Part shown: positions 8,094 through 17,100 of the stretch, one piece after another
How positions within the stretch are numbered: position 1 is the first letter of the stretch
Layout: each line of letters opens with the position of its first letter
Origin: Sphingomonas sp. IBVSS2
GTDB lineage: Bacteria; Pseudomonadota; Alphaproteobacteria; Sphingomonadales; Sphingomonadaceae
Length of the DNA: 64,000 nucleotides
Assembly: GCF_002127225.1 (NCBI RefSeq)
Contig: NZ_NFUR01000002.1
Span: 248,001 to 312,000, forward strand
Direction: 5' to 3'
Notes under the pieces: generated by a model
What the model saw: only the letters and a program-made list of their open reading frames with translations
Database searches by the model: none
Told to the model about the DNA's origin: nothing
Translations under genes and position numbers: made by a program

Positions 8094-10010
8094 TCAGGCG
8101 GGCAGGGCGCGGGCGCCTTCGATCGGCAGCAACAGCGTGAAGCGGGTGCCCTGCGGCGTCGATTCGAGTTCGACCCTGCCGCCGATCACTTCGGCCCGGC
8201 GGGCCTGGTTGCCGAGGCCACGGCCCTGTGCCGCCATGGTCGCGTCGAAACCCCGGCCATTGTCCTCGATGCCCACGCGCACCTGGCCGTCGCGCACCCC
8301 GGTGGTGACGACGATCTCGTTCGCGCCGGCGTGCTTGATCACGTTGGTGAACGCCTCCTGCAGGATGCGCAGCACGTGGAGCGAATGGCGCTGGTCGAGC
8401 CAGGGGAGCGGCGGCACGTCGCGCACGTCCCAGCGCAGGCGGATGCCCGTGGCCTCGAGCCGGGGCTGCAGGCGGAAGCGCAGGGTGCCCAGCAGCAGCA
8501 GCAGGTCGGTCTCCACCGGCTCCATCGAATCGATGGTGAGCTTCAGGTCGTCGATGCAGCCCTTGAGCAGCTGGGCGATGTCCGCTTCGTCGATATGGCC
8601 GTGCTCGACCATGCGCAGGGTGCTCACCAGGGACGAGCCGAGCCCGTCGTGCATGTCCTGCATCAGGCGCTGGCGCTCCTGGAAGAGCACTTCGCGCCGC
8701 TCGATCTCGCGCAGCTTCTGGTGGCTGGCGTTGAGCTCCGCCTCGCGCTCGGCCAGGCGGCTGGCGAGCACCAGGTTGGATTCGGCCACGGCATGCATTG
8801 CCCTGATATAGCGGCTCAGCATGATCTGGCAGAAGGCGATGATCAGCGCGATCTGCGCGTAGAAGGAGACGAACAGGCTCTCGATGTCGATGATGTTGTT
8901 CTGCAGCAGCATGTCGCGCCCGCCCAGGATGAAGGAGAGCAGGCCGCAGATCGCCAGCCCGATCCCCTCCATGGTGCCCGCGCGCCGGCTCCAGACGATG
9001 TGCACGATGAAGGTGAAGGTGCCCACGCTCACCATGGTGATGTACATCAGCGGCGAGACGATCGTGGCGTCGGCCGTCCCCTCGAACAGCGGCAGGGTGA
9101 TCCCGCCGAAGCCCAGGCACATGACGGCGATGATCGCGGTCAGCCAGCGCGCGTGGTGATGGTGCAGCGCGGTGAGGAAGAGATGGGCGATCAGGACCGT
9201 CCAGCCGACCGAATTGACCGTGACCCAGCCGAACCAGGCATCGGAGATCGGCAGGCGGTCCGCGCCCATATAGGCGTGCATCACGCGCAGGAACGTCGCG
9301 ACGGTCATCAGCGCATAGAGGAGGTAGAGCGTCTCGCGCCGCGACCGCAGCCAGACGAGGAAGGCGAACACCCCCGTCGCGAGGAACATCGCCGAGCTGA
9401 TATAGGGCAGCTCGGCCTGGAAGAAGGCGCGGGTGTAATAGGCCGCGGCGAGTTGGCGATAATCGCCGATCCACAGCGTGGAAAGCGCGCCGCCGATGCC
9501 GCGGACGTGGCGGATGCGGATCAGCAGGTCCCTGGGCGGGGCGCTCTCGGCGGCTTCCTCGAGCGGAATCCACAGCGGCCGGTTCGAACCGTTCCACTGG
9601 AGATTGGCGTGCGTCTGGTAGAAGAGCCGCCCGTCGACATAGATGGCCAGCTCGCCATCCGTCTTCCAGCGCGGAATGTAGAGATAGGCGCCGCTCGGCG
9701 CCGCCTGCGCGGGATCGATCGTGAAGTGATACCAGGTCGTCTGGGTGGGCAGCAGCCCGGCGTCGCCGGCCCCCGGCAGCATGTGCGGCCGGGGCGCATG
9801 GGGCAGCGTGACGTCTTGCCACCGGCCCGGCAGCGCGCGCCAGTCGGCGGTGCGCGACGGCGGGGGATAGCCCTGGGTATATTGTACCAGCAACTGTGCG
9901 CGGGTCAGGTGAATGCCCTGCGGCCGGGATCCGAGATAAAGGGCGACGAGGATCAGCGTCGCCAGTCCCGCATAGACGAGGAAGGTCCGCAGCGACCTAG
10001 AGAATACCAT
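8094..10010 (-). CDS. 7TMR-type sensor histidine kinase (HisKA_3/NarL class)
   Basis: This membrane kinase (638 residues) has four parts: an N-terminal signal anchor (residues 8-27); an extracellular jelly-roll-like domain (about 40-190, WYHFTIDPAQ, DGELAIYVDGRLFY) as in 7TMR-DISM sensors; seven membrane helices (about 195-405); and a cytoplasmic coiled segment leading to a HisKA_3 dimerisation domain (RQRLMQDMHDGLGSS, with phospho-acceptor His in MHDGLG). The ATP-binding domain follows with the N box QEAFTNVIKHAGA and G box VEDNGRGFD-like IEDNGRGF. The start overlaps the upstream response regulator gene by 14 bp, so the two form a pair. The jelly-roll domain suggests a carbohydrate signal, but the ligand is unknown. 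Confidence 0.92.
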   Translation of the reverse strand: MVFSRSLRTFLVYAGLATLILVALYLGSRPQGIHLTRAQLLVQYTQGYPPPSRTADWRALPGRWQDVTLPHAPRPHMLPGAGDAGLLPTQTTWYHFTIDPAQAAPSGAYLYIPRWKTDGELAIYVDGRLFYQTHANLQWNGSNRPLWIPLEEAAESAPPRDLLIRIRHVRGIGGALSTLWIGDYRQLAAAYYTRAFFQAELPYISSAMFLATGVFAFLVWLRSRRETLYLLYALMTVATFLRVMHAYMGADRLPISDAWFGWVTVNSVGWTVLIAHLFLTALHHHHARWLTAIIAVMCLGFGGITLPLFEGTADATIVSPLMYITMVSVGTFTFIVHIVWSRRAGTMEGIGLAICGLLSFILGGRDMLLQNNIIDIESLFVSFYAQIALIIAFCQIMLSRYIRAMHAVAESNLVLASRLAEREAELNASHQKLREIERREVLFQERQRLMQDMHDGLGSSLVSTLRMVEHGHIDEADIAQLLKGCIDDLKLTIDSMEPVETDLLLLLGTLRFRLQPRLEATGIRLRWDVRDVPPLPWLDQRHSLHVLRILQEAFTNVIKHAGANEIVVTTGVRDGQVRVGIEDNGRGFDATMAAQGRGLGNQARRAEVIGGRVELESTPQGTRFTLLLPIEGARALPA

Positions 10011-10686
10011 GGTTGCGGGCCTCGAAGATCGCTTCCGCCTTCGAGGTGACCTCGAGCTTCTGGTAGATTCGGCGGACGAAGGTCATCACCGTGTTGCGCG
10101 AGACCAGCATCAGCTCGGCGATCTCGTCATAGCTGAAGCCCTTGGTGATCAGCTCGAGCGCCTCGCGCTCGCGCGGCGAGAGCGGGGAGGCGATCGGAGT
10201 CGCCGTCGCCAGCGCGGCGGCGGTTGGCACCTGCGGTGCCTGCTCGGCCGGGCGGAAGCGCAGCAGGATCTGGCGGGCGATGCGCGGGCTGATCGGGCTG
10301 CCCCCGGCATGGAGGGCGCGAATCTCGTCGGCGATCTTTTCCGCTGAGCTGTCCTTCAGCAGATAGCCCGCCGCCCCCGCCTCGATCGAGGCGATCACGT
10401 GCTTCTCGTCGGCGAAGGTGGTGCTCACCATGATCCCGCAATCGGGCCAGCTCGCATGGGCCGCGCGGATGACGTCGATTCCCGATCCGTCGGGCAGACC
10501 CAGGTCGACCACCAGCACGTCGAGCGGATCGCCGGCGAGCATCCTGCGCGCCTGGGCGACGTTGTGCGCCATGCCGATCAGCTGCATGTCCGTCGAGTTG
10601 CGCACCGCGGCGGCGAAACTGTTCTGGAAGGCGATATCGTCCTCCACCAGCGCGACCCTGAGCAGTGGCGAGGCGGCATCGGGCAT
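9997..10686 (-). CDS. NarL/LuxR-family response regulator
   Basis: This is the partner of the downstream histidine kinase. The receiver domain (about residues 10-125) shows the acidic pair EDD, the phospho-acceptor Asp in VVDLGLPDGSG, Thr in VSTTF and Lys in LLKDSS. The C-terminal LuxR-type helix-turn-helix reads LSPREREALELITKGFSYDE followed by IAELMLVSRNTVMTFVRRIY. I chose the ATG at 10686 because it starts directly before the receiver fold and has AGGA upstream; an in-frame ATG at 10779 would add 31 residues of low-complexity sequence. It is divergent from a large LuxR-type regulator gene across about 220 bp. The targets are not known. Confidence 0.88.
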   Translation of the reverse strand: MPDAASPLLRVALVEDDIAFQNSFAAAVRNSTDMQLIGMAHNVAQARRMLAGDPLDVLVVDLGLPDGSGIDVIRAAHASWPDCGIMVSTTFADEKHVIASIEAGAAGYLLKDSSAEKIADEIRALHAGGSPISPRIARQILLRFRPAEQAPQVPTAAALATATPIASPLSPREREALELITKGFSYDEIAELMLVSRNTVMTFVRRIYQKLEVTSKAEAIFEARNHGIL

Positions 10687-10808
10687 CGGGGCATCCTGGA
10701 GCGGCCCGCGTCCCGTCGCGTGGCCGTGGCGGCGATCGGATGGGCGCATGGCGACGCCCGGCTTTCGCGCTCTTACCATTCCAACGGCCCCGGGCTTGTC
10801 CCTAGAAA

Positions 10809-10830
10809 TAGCGACATACGCGATATTTCG
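10809..10830. promoter_or_regulatory. Candidate regulatory motif upstream of the LuxR-type regulator (copy 1)
   Basis: The sequence starts TAGCGACATACG and matches 12326-12347, upstream of tpsB, at 17 of 22 positions, including 11 of the first 12. Both copies lie 101-116 bp before a start codon. No known factor matches it by eye, and it could be a binding site or a promoter element. Confidence 0.35.
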
Positions 10831-10909
10831 TGTTCGTTACAATTTGTTCCGGAGCCCTGCCCTGGTTAATGTCACATTTCCCAGGTCGGGCACAAACAAG
10901 AGTCGCGTC

Positions 10910-12073
10910 ATGCCAAGCCCGGAACCCTTGACGCCCCTGCTGGTGGCGGAGCTGGTCGGCGGTATCTACGAAGCCGCGCTCGATCCGTGCCTGTGGCAGC
11001 GGCTGGTCGATCGCGTCGAGGAGATCTACCCCGAGATCACCGTCGCGCTGTTCAGCCATGAGAGCCACCTGCCGGCGGCTGCGCTCACGGTGACGGCCAA
11101 TTACTCCGATGCCGCGATGCGCGACTATGCGGCCCATTATTTCTCCAACAGCCCCTATGTCGATTTCGTGCCGCGCAACGGCGTCGGCCAGCCGGTGCGG
11201 ACCGAGGCGATCATCCGCGAGGAGGAGCTGTTCCGCACCGAGCATTACAACGACTTCATGCGCGTCCACCGGATCGGTCATTACGGCACCGGCATGGTGC
11301 TCGAGCGCGAGCCGGGCGGCTGGGCCTCGCTCTCCTTCGCCGACCGGCGGAACGACACCGCGCGGCGCGAGCACCAGATGCAGCTGCTCCGGCTGCTCGC
11401 CCCGCATTTCGGCCGCGCGTTCAAGCTGCGGCGGACGCTGATGGACGCGCGCATGGCGGGCATGGCCGCGCAGGCGGTGTTCGACGGCTGGATGCACGCC
11501 GCCTTCGTGCTGGATCGCGAAGGGCGCGTGATGACGATGAACCGCCGTGCCGAAGCGCTGGTCGCATGCGGCGAGGGGGTCATGCTCAACCGTTTCGGCC
11601 AGCCGCGCAGCTTCGACGACAAGTGCAGTCGCGCGCTCGACCTTGCGTTCGCCGCCTGCCGGGTCAGCGCGGATGCGCCGATGGAGGCGAGCGGCGAGCT
11701 TTCCGGCGTGATGCTCCCGCGCCGCAGCGGCGGGGTGCCGCTGCACGCGATGCTCTGGCCGGTCGCCACCGCGGCCGAGTTCGGTTTGCCGAGCCTGCCC
11801 GGGCAGGTGCTGCTCATCATATCCGATCCCGACGATACGCCGCCCGGCGCGGTCGCGTGGATTGCGCGGCGCTTCGCTCTGTCCCCCGCGGAAGAGAAGC
11901 TCGCCGATGCAGTGATCGCCGGCGTGCCGCTGAACGAGGCGGCGGAAAATCTCGGTATCCAGCTGTCGACGGCGCGCACCCGGCTCAAGACCATCCAGGC
12001 CAAGACCGGTTGCCATCGCCAGCTCGACCTGGTGCGCCTGGCCATGTCGGTGCCCACCGTCCGACTCGGATAG
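10910..12073 (+). CDS. LuxR-type helix-turn-helix regulator with N-terminal sensor region
   Basis: This 387-residue protein belongs to a group of alphaproteobacterial LuxR-like regulators. It has an N-terminal sensor region, a middle PAS-like segment (about residues 185-290, AFVLDREGRVMTMNRRAEAL) and a C-terminal DNA-binding domain (FALSPAEEKLADAVIAG, then LNEAAENLGIQLSTARTRLK). The N-terminal part (VELVGGIYEAALDPCLWQRL type) is shared by many uncharacterised members and has no recognised ligand. I chose the ATG at 10910; the open frame extends upstream but without signals. Its position between the two-component pair and the TPS operon, and a shared upstream motif with tpsB, make it a candidate regulator of the exoprotein genes. 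Confidence 0.82.
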   Translation: MPSPEPLTPLLVAELVGGIYEAALDPCLWQRLVDRVEEIYPEITVALFSHESHLPAAALTVTANYSDAAMRDYAAHYFSNSPYVDFVPRNGVGQPVRTEAIIREEELFRTEHYNDFMRVHRIGHYGTGMVLEREPGGWASLSFADRRNDTARREHQMQLLRLLAPHFGRAFKLRRTLMDARMAGMAAQAVFDGWMHAAFVLDREGRVMTMNRRAEALVACGEGVMLNRFGQPRSFDDKCSRALDLAFAACRVSADAPMEASGELSGVMLPRRSGGVPLHAMLWPVATAAEFGLPSLPGQVLLIISDPDDTPPGAVAWIARRFALSPAEEKLADAVIAGVPLNEAAENLGIQLSTARTRLKTIQAKTGCHRQLDLVRLAMSVPTVRLG

Positions 12074-12441
12074 GGCGCGCGCACCGGCCGGTTTCCCCGC
12101 GAAGATGAACCGCGCCTAAACCACTACCATATGGGAGCTATTCGCTCCCGGTGCGCCTGCCTAGGCAACTCCATTCCGGATCGTGTCCGCACGATCGCGG
12201 TCGGGGGTCTGCGTCGATGAAGTTGGTGTTTTCCTGTCGTGACTTGCGTGTGGGACGGGGGCGAACGGGGGAATATGGAGCGGCGGCTGCACCGTTCCGT
12301 AACGTCATTCCGCTGTCACTATTAGTAGCGACAGACGGAAAATTCCGCCTGCGGTACGATCGGCAGGCAGGATCGCTCGCCCGGGTCGTGGGGCGGAGCG
12401 GCCTCCGGGTTTCCCAGTTCCAGACAAAAAAAGGCCGAGCG
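12074..12441 (+). promoter_or_regulatory. Long leader of the two-partner secretion operon
   Basis: There is no convincing gene in this 368-bp stretch. It holds a hairpin GGGAGC/GCTCCC (12133-12149) that may end the regulator transcript, a perfect inverted repeat GATCGTG/CACGATC (12179-12196), an imperfect 22-bp dyad with CTGTC/GACAG ends (12313-12334), and the second copy of the TAGCGACA motif (12326-12347). The dyad overlaps the motif. The operon promoter most likely lies between about 12290 and 12400. Confidence 0.5.
12326..12347. promoter_or_regulatory. Candidate regulatory motif upstream of tpsB (copy 2)
   Basis: The sequence starts TAGCGACAGACG and is the partner of the motif at 10809-10830. 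It overlaps the right arm of a 22-bp dyad. The shared motif suggests that the regulator gene and the secretion operon respond to the same factor. Confidence 0.35.
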
Positions 12442-14154
12442 ATGCCGAAGGTTGCCGTGCAGCATCTCCCGAGCGGGCGGAAGACGCTTGCCATGTTCCT
12501 GCTCCTCGGGGGCACCATGCTGGCCTTGCCCGCGGCCGCGCAGGTGCTGCCCAACCGCCAGCAGCTCAACCCCGCCCAGCAGACGCCGATACCCGCCGCG
12601 CCGCGCGGCGAGCTGTTCCGCGACATGGAAGCGGGGCCATGCCCCTTCGCCGACAGCGACCTGAAGGTCACGCTGACCGGGGTCGAGTTTCAGGGCGCCA
12701 ATGGCGCTCTCGCGCTGGGCGAGGACAAGCTGCGCCTCGCCTATGCCGATCTGCTCGGCAGGGAAGTGCCGATCGCCACGATCTGCACGATCCGCGACCG
12801 GGTGGCGGCGCTCTACCTGCGCCGCGGCGTGCTCGCGGCGGTGGAAATCCCCCAACAGCGCATCGCCGACGGCAAGCTGATCCTCTCGGTCGTCGAGGCG
12901 CATGTGGTCTCGGTGAGCTATCACGGCGATGTCGGCCCGGCACAGCGCCAGGTCGAGCGCTATCTCGACAAGCTGAAGGGGATGACGCCCTTCGATCTCA
13001 ATGTCGCGCAGCGCTACCTGCTGCTCGCCTCGGACATTCCCGGCGTGATCGTCCAGGCTTCGCTCAAGCAGTCGCCCGGCGGCAGCGGTGCGGTCGATCT
13101 CGACATTGCGGTCTCGCGCACGCCGGTCACCGCCACCTTCGCGGTGAACGACTATGGTTCGGACTCGATCGGCCGCGACCTCGCCACCGCGCGCGTCGAC
13201 TATAACAGCTTCACGCCGCTCGGCGAGCGCACCACGATCGTCGGCTATGGCACGATCTCCAGCCCGGAGCAGCGAGTCATCCAGCTGACCGAGAGCGTCA
13301 AGCTGGGCGGGGAGGGCCTCCAGCTCGACCTGTCCGGCTCGTTCGCGCGGACCCGGCCCGGTGCCGCGCTCAAGCCGCTCGACCTGCTGGGCAACAGCTT
13401 CGCGGGCAATGCGCGGCTCACCTATCCGCTGCTGCGCCACCGCCGCTACAATCTGAACCTCTCGGGCGGCCTGGAATGGATCGACCAGAAGGTCGAGTTC
13501 GGCGGCGGCGTCGCCACGCTGACCGAAGACAGGCTGCGCGTGTTCTTCGCCCGGCTCGACGGCCATCTGGCGCCGCGCGAGCTCGCCTCGCATTCGGTGG
13601 CCGCCACCGGCTCGCTCGAGCTGCGCAAGGGCATCAACGGGCTGGGCGCAACGCCCTATGGCAACCGCGTCGCCTCGCGCTTCGGCGGGCGCCCGGATGC
13701 GACGGTGGTCCGCGCGGATTTCTCGGTCGGCGGCCGGGTGGTCGGCCCGGTGACCGCCAGCGTCTCGGCCAGCTGGCAATATACCGACACGCCGCTGCTC
13801 TCGTACGAGGAGTTCGCCGCCGGCAACCTCTCGATCGGCCGGGGCTATGATCCCTCGGCCGCCTCGGGCGATCGCGCGCTGGGCTCGACCCTGGAGATCA
13901 GCACCGCGCCCTTCGCCTTCGCCAAGCGCTCGGTCTTCCGCCCCTATGCGTTCCTCGATGCGGTGCGGCTCACCAATATCGGCCCGGGCGCCGACCAGGT
14001 GACGCTGCGCTCGGCCGGCTACGGCGTCCGCGCGCAGATCGGCCCCTGGTTCTCGCTCGATCTCGCCTGGGCGCATCCGTTCGACCGGGTCGCGCCCAAG
14101 GCGCCCAAGCCCGCCGACCGCATCCTCGTCAGCCTCTCCGCCTCGATCTTCTGA
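12442..14154 (+). CDS. TpsB outer-membrane transporter (ShlB/FhaC/HecB family)
   Basis: This is the outer-membrane pore that exports the adjacent TpsA exoprotein. The 570-residue product has a signal peptide (cleavage near LPAAAAQ), a POTRA region (about residues 70-205; LTGVEFQGANGAL, VPIATICTIRDRVAALYLRR, LSVVEAHVVSVSYHG) and a 16-stranded-barrel-type C-terminal half with ShlB features (VNDYGSDSIGRDLATARVDY, then the conserved turn LSIGRGYDPSAASGDRALG, and a terminal Phe in SLSASIF). AAGG precedes the chosen ATG. Five bases separate its stop from the start of tpsA, so the two are one operon. Partner specificity cannot be read from the sequence, but the adjacency is typical. Confidence 0.92.
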   Translation: MPKVAVQHLPSGRKTLAMFLLLGGTMLALPAAAQVLPNRQQLNPAQQTPIPAAPRGELFRDMEAGPCPFADSDLKVTLTGVEFQGANGALALGEDKLRLAYADLLGREVPIATICTIRDRVAALYLRRGVLAAVEIPQQRIADGKLILSVVEAHVVSVSYHGDVGPAQRQVERYLDKLKGMTPFDLNVAQRYLLLASDIPGVIVQASLKQSPGGSGAVDLDIAVSRTPVTATFAVNDYGSDSIGRDLATARVDYNSFTPLGERTTIVGYGTISSPEQRVIQLTESVKLGGEGLQLDLSGSFARTRPGAALKPLDLLGNSFAGNARLTYPLLRHRRYNLNLSGGLEWIDQKVEFGGGVATLTEDRLRVFFARLDGHLAPRELASHSVAATGSLELRKGINGLGATPYGNRVASRFGGRPDATVVRADFSVGGRVVGPVTASVSASWQYTDTPLLSYEEFAAGNLSIGRGYDPSAASGDRALGSTLEISTAPFAFAKRSVFRPYAFLDAVRLTNIGPGADQVTLRSAGYGVRAQIGPWFSLDLAWAHPFDRVAPKAPKPADRILVSLSASIF

Positions 14155-14159
14155 GGGAT

Positions 14160-17100
14160 ATGCTCATGTCCGCCCCCCGCCGCCGCAGCCGCCTCTTCAC
14201 CACCTCGGCCTTTGGCGCGCTCGCGCTTGCCGCGCTCTGGGCGGCGCCCGCATATGCCCAGCTCACGCCGACCGGCACGACGGGCAATGGCGGGGCCCCG
14301 GTGATCGACCAGCCGAACGCCAACACCACCAATGTGACGCTGAACGGCTCGCGCACGGTGATCGACTGGAGCCGGTTCGACATCAACACAGGCGACACCG
14401 CCAATTTCGTCTTCGCCAATCGCAACGACATCGTGCTCAACCGCGTCAACAGCGCGACTTCGAGCACGATCAACGGCAACCTCAACGGCACGATCGGCGC
14501 TGGCGGGGCGGCCGGCGGCAATATCTGGATCTACAACGCCAATGGCGTGGTGATCGGCGCCAATGCCCGGATCAGCACCGGCGGCCTGCTCGTCACCACC
14601 GCGGCGGTGGACCGCGCGACCGATTCGAGCCCGGGCGGCTTCCTCGACGATACCGCGACCAGCTTCGGCTTTACCGGCGCGGCGAGCGGCACCGGCATCA
14701 CCGTGCAGAACGGCGCCCAGATCGCCAGCCATGGCGGCGCGATCGCGCTGGTGGCGCCGGTGGTCACCACCGAGGCGGGATCGAGCATCTCGGCGCAAGA
14801 CGGCGGCAACGTGCTCTATGGCGCGGCGGCCAAATACCAGATCAGCTTCCGCCAGACCGGCGCGGACGATCTCGACCTGCTCAGCTTCGAAGTGGCCAGC
14901 GGGGCCGACGGCACCGGCGATGCCAACGCCCTCACGCTCGGCGGTGCGACGAGCGGCAACCGCGTGTTCGCCGCGCTCGTCTCGAAGACCGGCGTCATGT
15001 CGAGCCTGCTGCTCACGGGCAACCTGACCGCGACGACCGCGGCGCTCGACGAGACCGGCGCGATCGTCCTCACCACCGGGCACAATATCGTGAACGGCGC
15101 GGCGGATGCGGCTGCCGTCGCGGGCAATGGCGGCGCGGATATCGCCACCGCCAACTTCATGGATTTCACCGCGCCCGCGATCTCGATGCTCTCCAGCGGC
15201 TCGATCACCACCGGCGCGAATATGAACGCCGCCGGGGGCACGGTCGACCTTGCCGCCGAGGGGGTACTCTGGAGCAATATCGGCGCGGTCACCACCGGCA
15301 CGCTGACGGCCCGGTCCGGCGGTTCGATGCAGTTCGGCGGCTCCAACCAGATCGCCAAGATCAACGGCATCACCGCCGGCGGCGACATCACCTTCTACAA
15401 CGGCCTCGGCAGCACGGAGATCGCCGGCGACATCGTCTCGTCCGGCCGCGCCAACCTGAATATCGGCCAGGCCAGCGGCAGCGGCATCGTCCGGGCCAGC
15501 AGCGCCATGCTGTCCGGCGGCGGCGCCTATAACCTCGATAGCGCCGCCACGCTCGAATATGTCTATGCGATCACGCGGGATCTCACGGTCAACAGCACCG
15601 GCGACCTGACGCTGAACCTGAGCGGCAGCGCGAACGACCTCGGCTATAAAGTCACCCTCAACGCCGCGAACGGCGCGATCCGCCAGACAGGTGGCGCCGG
15701 GCTGGTCGGCAGCGTGGTCGCCAACGCCCTTGGTGAAATCGATCTCGCCAAGGCCAACAGCTTCACCAGCCTCACCGCCAATTCCACCGATGGCGAGCGC
15801 ATCACGGTCAACGCGACGGGCAATCTCGACTTCAAGGTGAACACCTTCTCGGTCGCGCGGATCACCACCGGGGGCGATGCGACGTCTTCGGGCACGAACG
15901 CACTGATCTCCGGCGGGCTGTTCGTGACCGCGGGCGGCGCGATCAACCTCAGTTCCGACGGCGGCTACACCGAGTTCGGGGATCTGAGCGCGGGCGGCAA
16001 CATCGCGGTCACGATGGACGGCAATGTCGTTCTCGGCGGTGTCCTCCACGCGGGCGGCGCGCTGTCGCTCACTTCGCGGGGCGGCGCGATCCGGCAGACC
16101 AGCGGCACGATCAGCCTGGGCAGCAGCTTCACCCTCAACGCCGTCACCGGGATCGACCTGAACCAGACGGGCAACCATCTGGGCGACCAGAGCCTTGTTT
16201 CGGACGTCACCAGCGGCACCGGCAGCAATGTGCGGATTCGCGGCGACGCGATGAAACTCTACCTCCACGGCGCGCTCGGCAATGTCAGCCTGTATGGCGA
16301 GAGTGGCGATGTCGTCGTGGGCCCCGGCCTCACCGCCAGTTCGCTGACCGCCGAGGCCGCTCGCGACATCCAGATCGGCAGCAATGGCAACACGGTCGCT
16401 GTCGCCACCTATCATCGGCTGATCGGCACGAACGTCTCTGTCTATAACAACGGCGACTTCACGGTCGACGGGAATGTCGGCCGAGCGGACGTCGGTCGGG
16501 TGGAGCTGGTCGCGCCGAACGGCACGCTGACCCAGGCCGCCGGCACGATCTTCGGATCTGACATTTCACTCCGCGCCACCTACGCGATCAAACAGGACAG
16601 CGGCGCGAGCGTTCAGGCAAGCAATGGTAATTTTGGGGCAATTGCCGGTACCGACCTGCTATTAACCGGCGCGAATCAGTTAGGCGCTTTCCCCTATTTC
16701 AGCTGGGGCACCAACGCCGACGTCACGATACGCTCGGTCAGCAATCTGTACTTCGATACTAGTAATTTGGGCATGTGGCTCGTTCCCTTCCACACGCTCA
16801 AGCTGATCTCGGACGAGGGTTCCGTCGGCGTGTACGGCGGCTTCATCGCCGACACGCTGAACGTCCAGGCGCATGGCGACATCCTGCTCGACGATGCGAC
16901 TTACATCGTGAACAAGGTCGGCAGCGTCACCGGCCTGACGAGCGCGACGGGCAATATCAGCCTTAGAGAAGCCGATGGCTTCGACATCAATGGCGATATC
17001 AGTGCGGCGGCGGGCAACATCACCCTCAGGTCCGACGGGGCGATCGAAACCTATTCGGGCGCGCTTTCGCTCGGCGGCACGCTGGCGGTAACCGCCCGCG

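Noticed and set aside
7996-9822. Upstream extension of the serine acetyltransferase frame into the kinase gene
   Set aside because: The extra 600 residues are out-of-frame kinase sequence. The acetyltransferase fold starts after the ATG at 7995.
10418-10909. Upstream extension of the LuxR-type regulator frame
   Set aside because: It lies opposite the response regulator gene and reads as its shadow, and the recognisable regulator starts at 10910.
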